This document shows positions 60,921-64,000 of a stretch of 64,000 nt of DNA, in pieces (position 1 is the first letter of the stretch; the number at the start of each line of letters is the position of its first letter). Source of the stretch: Propionicimonas sp. (GTDB lineage Bacteria > Actinomycetota > Actinomycetes > Propionibacteriales > Propionibacteriaceae); NCBI GenBank assembly GCA_013791955.1, contig VMSW01000007.1, forward strand, positions 372,001-436,000, given 5' to 3'. The position numbers and the translations under genes are program-made. Below the pieces are notes generated by a model. That model did not search any database and had not been told where the DNA came from. It saw nothing but the letters and a program-made list of their open reading frames with translations.

Positions 60921-62324
60921 TCAGCGAACCTTCCAGGTCGCCCGTGGGTCTTTGGGTGACTCGCCTTCCCAGAGCACTAGGCCGGCATCACGGAGAGCTT
61001 GGAGGTGCCGACCCGCTGTTGGTCGGGTTACCCCCACCAACTCGGCGATCTGCCCGGTGCCCAGTGGACGCCCCGCTGAGCGCAGGTTGTCGAGCACGGC
61101 CATGGCGCCCTTAGGCAGGGCGGCGCGGATCTCGGCCGACACAGTGTCGGCGGAAGACAATGTGAGTCGCACCGCTGCGGGCGTCTGGGTGTAAAGCGGG
61201 TCAGTTAGCCCGCGCAGGCGCATCTCAGCGAAGATTCGCCGAATACCCTCGCCCAGTTCCTGGGTAATGCCGAGATCTGAGCAGACCCGGGCGATCCGAG
61301 GGTTGCGCGCGTGGCGGCTTATCGACAACGGGTTGGTGGGGTCAGCCAGGCCGGGGAATCGACCCGGGCTGGTGATCTCGATCCGATTGGGAAAGATCTC
61401 CACTCGAACGTGGTCTCCAGACATGCTGTAGGAGCGGTGGACTACCGCGTTCACGAGGCCCTCAATCCAGGCATCCCTCGGAATGATAGGCAGGCCAGCG
61501 AACCGTCCAGACTCGTTCAGTGCGCGGCGCTTCGGAATCATCGAGTCGATCGCTTGGGCGGCGTGGGTGATCTGTTCCGGGATCGACCCTTCACAGCGGA
61601 TGTCGCCGTCATCGGCCAAGGTGAGGCTGCTGCCGCTGCCCCGCTCGATGTCGGTGTATTTCAGCACCCGCACTTGAGCATTGGGGAACAGCTCCTGTGG
61701 CGCGGCGCTGAAGAGCAGGTATCCGGCGACGGTTAGCCGTCCGTCCTGGGTCAGCAGGTTGCGCGCCCGCATCATGAGTTCGGGGGTGGTCGACCGGATT
61801 GCCTGTTGGTAGGCCTCCACTTGGTCAGGGTCGAGACCGGCTGGGGATTCTTCGACCGGCGTGCCATCGAAAGGTGCCGAACCGCGATCAAACCCGAGTT
61901 CTTGACGCTGGGCGAAGGTCAACCGGCGCGACTCGTCCCCGACTCGCAGATAGCACTCGCCACGGCTGGTCTCATGCACCTGTTCGCCAGGCTCGACATG
62001 GAGCAGGAGCAGGGTCCGCTGCGTCAGCGGGTCAGCGAGTTCAGAAACGCGCATCCTGACCGGGGGATTGGTGAAATCCTGGGCGGCCTGCCGTATCTCG
62101 TTTGTCCGTGCTGGAGTGACGCCATCAACCTCGCCATCGCTCAGCCCTACCGCGACGGTGCCGCCTTCAGCGTTGGCAAAGGCAATCAGGGGCACCGCGA
62201 GGTCGCGGGCTCTGATCCGGCCAGATTTGCGTTCGTACCACTGGCCTTCAGGCAGTTTCAGGAGCTGCGCTGCGACCAAGTCGGCGGGCAATGCCGGCGC
62301 CTGATCTACCTCGGCTGAGAACAT
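60921..62324 (-). CDS. AlbA_2/Schlafen-type ATP-binding transcriptional regulator
   Basis: This 467-aa protein has an N-terminal AlbA_2 domain (EGQWYERKSGRIRARDLAVPLIAFANAEGGTVAVGLSDGEVDGVTP), a middle region with LLTQDGRLTVAGYLLFSAAPQELFPNAQVRVLKYTD, an ATPase-like region with EGLVNAVVHRSYSMSGDHVRVEIFPNRIEITSPGRFPG, and a C-terminal winged helix LGTGQIAELVGVTRPTAGRHLQALRDAGLVLWEG. This is the COG2865-type layout. Palindromes flank it on both sides, suggesting autoregulation. Such proteins also occur in defence islands. Confidence 0.85.
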   Translation of the reverse strand: MFSAEVDQAPALPADLVAAQLLKLPEGQWYERKSGRIRARDLAVPLIAFANAEGGTVAVGLSDGEVDGVTPARTNEIRQAAQDFTNPPVRMRVSELADPLTQRTLLLLHVEPGEQVHETSRGECYLRVGDESRRLTFAQRQELGFDRGSAPFDGTPVEESPAGLDPDQVEAYQQAIRSTTPELMMRARNLLTQDGRLTVAGYLLFSAAPQELFPNAQVRVLKYTDIERGSGSSLTLADDGDIRCEGSIPEQITHAAQAIDSMIPKRRALNESGRFAGLPIIPRDAWIEGLVNAVVHRSYSMSGDHVRVEIFPNRIEITSPGRFPGLADPTNPLSISRHARNPRIARVCSDLGITQELGEGIRRIFAEMRLRGLTDPLYTQTPAAVRLTLSSADTVSAEIRAALPKGAMAVLDNLRSAGRPLGTGQIAELVGVTRPTAGRHLQALRDAGLVLWEGESPKDPRATWKVR

Positions 62325-62327
62325 GCA

Positions 62328-62352
62328 TCTACTGTAACCTTTTTACAGTAGA
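62328..62352 (-). promoter_or_regulatory. Palindromic operator of the AlbA_2 regulator
   Basis: TCTACTGTAA-CCTTT-TTACAGTAGA is a perfect 10+5+10 inverted repeat that ends 4 nt before the regulator ATG (minus strand). It has the same CTACTGT/ACAGTAG core as the palindrome after the gene. Confidence 0.7.
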
Positions 62353-62402
62353 AGTGGGTACCCCCGCCGGCGACAGCAATGAGGCCACGCCCGCGATGTG
62401 CT

Positions 62403-63284
62403 TCAGGAAGCTCGATTGAGGAACTTCGAGAATCGCTGGGCTAGACGGTCTCGATCAGGCTGATCGGTGCGCCTGGAAGGCAGGATCAGCTTCGAGCCGT
62501 GCATGTCTTGCAGACCATGGCGAAGCATCGGGCCGTCCACTTCTTCGAGTAGGACGTGGTCGATGCGCACCTCGTAGTCAGGTGAGATTCCAAGCATGTT
62601 CTTGTCGTAGGCGGCGTGATGGATCTTGCACAGCGAAAGCCCATTGGACACCACGGGCACCCCCAGCTCGTCGGAATCGGGCGTGATGTGCGCCGCGTCC
62701 AGCAGTTCGCCGTGGCTGAGCCGACAGATGGCGCACTTGGTTTGGTAGGCGGCGATCACTCGTCCACGGAAGTCCTTCTGGTGCAGGCGCTGCTTCATGA
62801 TGCGCTCCGCATAGCGCCGCTCCGGTGCTGAGGCGTTCGACGAAGCCAGGAAGCGGACGCTCTCATCCAGGGTCAGCAAGAACTCGCGCTTCTCCATCAG
62901 GTCGGCGACGACAAAGACCGGGGCGTGGGGGACGTACACGCCATCGCGGATCTTGCGCAGCAGGATGATCGGCAAGTTGAGTTCGTGAGCCCGGCGCAGT
63001 TTGGCGTTGTCGCCGTTGATCGAGCCTTCGCGGTAGGAGTAGTGAAACAGCCCGTCTTCCATTTCCCGGTCGGCGTAGGGGCTGTCTGGTGAACTGACCA
63101 CGCTGATGGTGGCCGCCATCTCGCGCGGGTTGCGGATACCGCGGGAACGATCGATCAGCGGCATCGTCTCCCCGTTGGGCATCGGGAAACTCAGCTCAGC
63201 GCGAGTAACGAAATCGCCGTTCCTGCTGGCGCGATCCAGCACAAAGCTGATGATCTCCTCGCGCAGTGGTTCGGCATTGCCCAC
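62403..63284 (-). CDS. HNH endonuclease (restriction-like)
   Basis: This 293-aa protein has an N-terminal region (ISFVLDRASRNGDFVTRAELSF, SSPDSPYADREMEDGLFHYSYREGSINGDNAKLRRAHELNLPIILLRKI) similar to the DNA-recognition part of HNH restriction enzymes. A C-terminal HNH nuclease follows: CAICRLSHGELLDAAHITPDSDELGVPVVSNGLSLCKIHHAAYDKNMLGI. It may restrict modified or foreign DNA. No methylase is adjacent, which fits a modification-dependent enzyme. Confidence 0.85.
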   Translation of the reverse strand: MGNAEPLREEIISFVLDRASRNGDFVTRAELSFPMPNGETMPLIDRSRGIRNPREMAATISVVSSPDSPYADREMEDGLFHYSYREGSINGDNAKLRRAHELNLPIILLRKIRDGVYVPHAPVFVVADLMEKREFLLTLDESVRFLASSNASAPERRYAERIMKQRLHQKDFRGRVIAAYQTKCAICRLSHGELLDAAHITPDSDELGVPVVSNGLSLCKIHHAAYDKNMLGISPDYEVRIDHVLLEEVDGPMLRHGLQDMHGSKLILPSRRTDQPDRDRLAQRFSKFLNRAS

Positions 63285-63401
63285 GGGTAAGTCCTAGCAG
63301 CTCGTGCCCTTCCTGGCGAGAGTCAGAGCCATTTCAAGCAATGGGTCGGCTATCCGCTTGAATGCGCGGGGGCGGGCTCACCGACCGAGCAAGATGGCAC
63401 G

Positions 63402-64000
63402 GTGACTACCGCCCCCACCGTCAAGAGAATGAAGCTGCGCTACGCAGGCACCTGCTCGCGGTGTGGCGTGGGCATCGGCGCCGGCGTCCTGGCCGACTAC
63501 GACCGTGAGGCCAAGACCGTCGCCTGTGTTGGCTGCGCTCCACGGGTTGCTCTTGCCGAGCCCGTCGAGCCGGCAGAGCCCGCCGAACTGACTGGTCCCG
63601 CTGAGCAGAGCCCGGCGCCACAGCACGCGATCACCCCGACCGAGCCAGTCACCCTGGACGCGGTTGACGGCCTGCCAGGTGCGTCGGCGCGCCGCGAGTT
63701 CGAGCGTCGCCACGATGCCCGCCAAGCTCGAGTGCAGGCGAATCACCCCAAGATCGGCAAGTTCCTGCTGGCCGTGTTCGACGACCCGCAGTCGATCAGG
63801 GCTTGGGAGGTGGGGGCAGTAGGGGAGCAAGCCCTTGGCGAAATGCTGGCCCGGTCCGCTGGCTCCGAGCTGCGAGTGCTCCACGATCGGCGCATTCCCA
63901 AAACCAGGGCCAACATCGATCACCTGGCCGTCTGCTCGAGTGGGGTCTATGTGATCGACGCCAAGCGCTACCGCGATTCCCGTCCCCAGCTTCGCCACTT
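63402..64000 (+). CDS. NERD-domain nuclease-like protein with zinc ribbon, partial
   Basis: This frame runs off the window end after about 199 codons. It starts GTG 63402 (TTAPTVKRMKLRYAGTCSRCG), with a zinc ribbon CSRCG/CVGC, then a Pro/Glu-rich linker. A NERD domain follows: AWEVGAVGEQALGEMLA, LRVLHDRRIPKTRANIDHLAVCSSGVYVIDAKRY. The ID-H and DAKRY residues match the nuclease-like core. It probably cleaves or binds nucleic acid. Confidence 0.85.
   Translation, partial: MTTAPTVKRMKLRYAGTCSRCGVGIGAGVLADYDREAKTVACVGCAPRVALAEPVEPAEPAELTGPAEQSPAPQHAITPTEPVTLDAVDGLPGASARREFERRHDARQARVQANHPKIGKFLLAVFDDPQSIRAWEVGAVGEQALGEMLARSAGSELRVLHDRRIPKTRANIDHLAVCSSGVYVIDAKRYRDSRPQLRH

Overview
The window is chromosomal DNA from a high-GC Gram-positive bacterium. 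It carries an actinobacterial gene set: mycothiol-type DinB/MDMPI protein, AosR-like DUF2017, DUF3039, DUF3618, MurT/GatD, and the nicotinate phosphoribosyltransferase - ClpS - DUF2017 order known from mycobacteria. GTG starts are common, operons are tightly ATGA-coupled, and several starts look leaderless. The mix of glycogen/starch genes and a Propionibacteriaceae-like housekeeping order suggests a member of Propionibacteriales, but this is inference, not a species call.

Region 1 (1-17.2 kb) is housekeeping: phosphomannomutase, Trm112-like peptide and SIS protein; a CDF metal transporter; a thiolase that lacks its nucleophilic cysteine; leaderless ahcY; an M15 peptidase and SixA-like phosphatase; an MFS pump with a MarR regulator and palindromic operator; malQ; cardiolipin synthase; and the NAD-salvage pair pncA/pncB.

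Region 2 (17.2-28.3 kb) holds clpS-DUF2017, an iron-regulated feoABC operon with an IdeR/DtxR-type box, murI, a rhodanese lipoprotein coupled to an unlisted 55-aa Cys-rich peptide behind a CsoR-type operator, the overlapping rph-rdgB-thyA-folA-dinB run, an alanine-dehydrogenase-like enzyme and tRNA-Leu.

Region 3 (28.3-46.8 kb) is sugar and envelope biology: an alpha-glucoside-type ABC transporter without its ATPase, an orphan binding protein, a secreted GH14 beta-amylase with its own promoter and operator, tRNA-Lys(CTT), a DsbA/CcdA pair behind a second CsoR-type operator, GatD/MurT, secreted proteins of unknown function and an SH3 wall-hydrolase-like protein with a structured leader.

Region 4 (46.8-64 kb) is accessory. 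It contains a membrane-anchored isolated GroEL-apical-like domain, tRNA-Lys(TTT) with a tRNA 5'-half remnant 2.7 kb away, a patatin, two HNH proteins, a PrsW-like intramembrane protease fused to a C-terminal toxin-like module and followed by two immunity-like genes, a FitAB/VapBC module with FitA-like half-sites, a NarL-type two-component system divergent from two membrane proteins, a decayed copy of the kinase 3' end, a UvrD-like fragment, an AlbA_2/Schlafen-type regulator flanked on both sides by palindromes sharing one motif, and a NERD protein cut by the window edge. A family of short mobile repeats (core CCCTGAGC-TGTCGAAGGG) fills most intergenic gaps between convergent genes.
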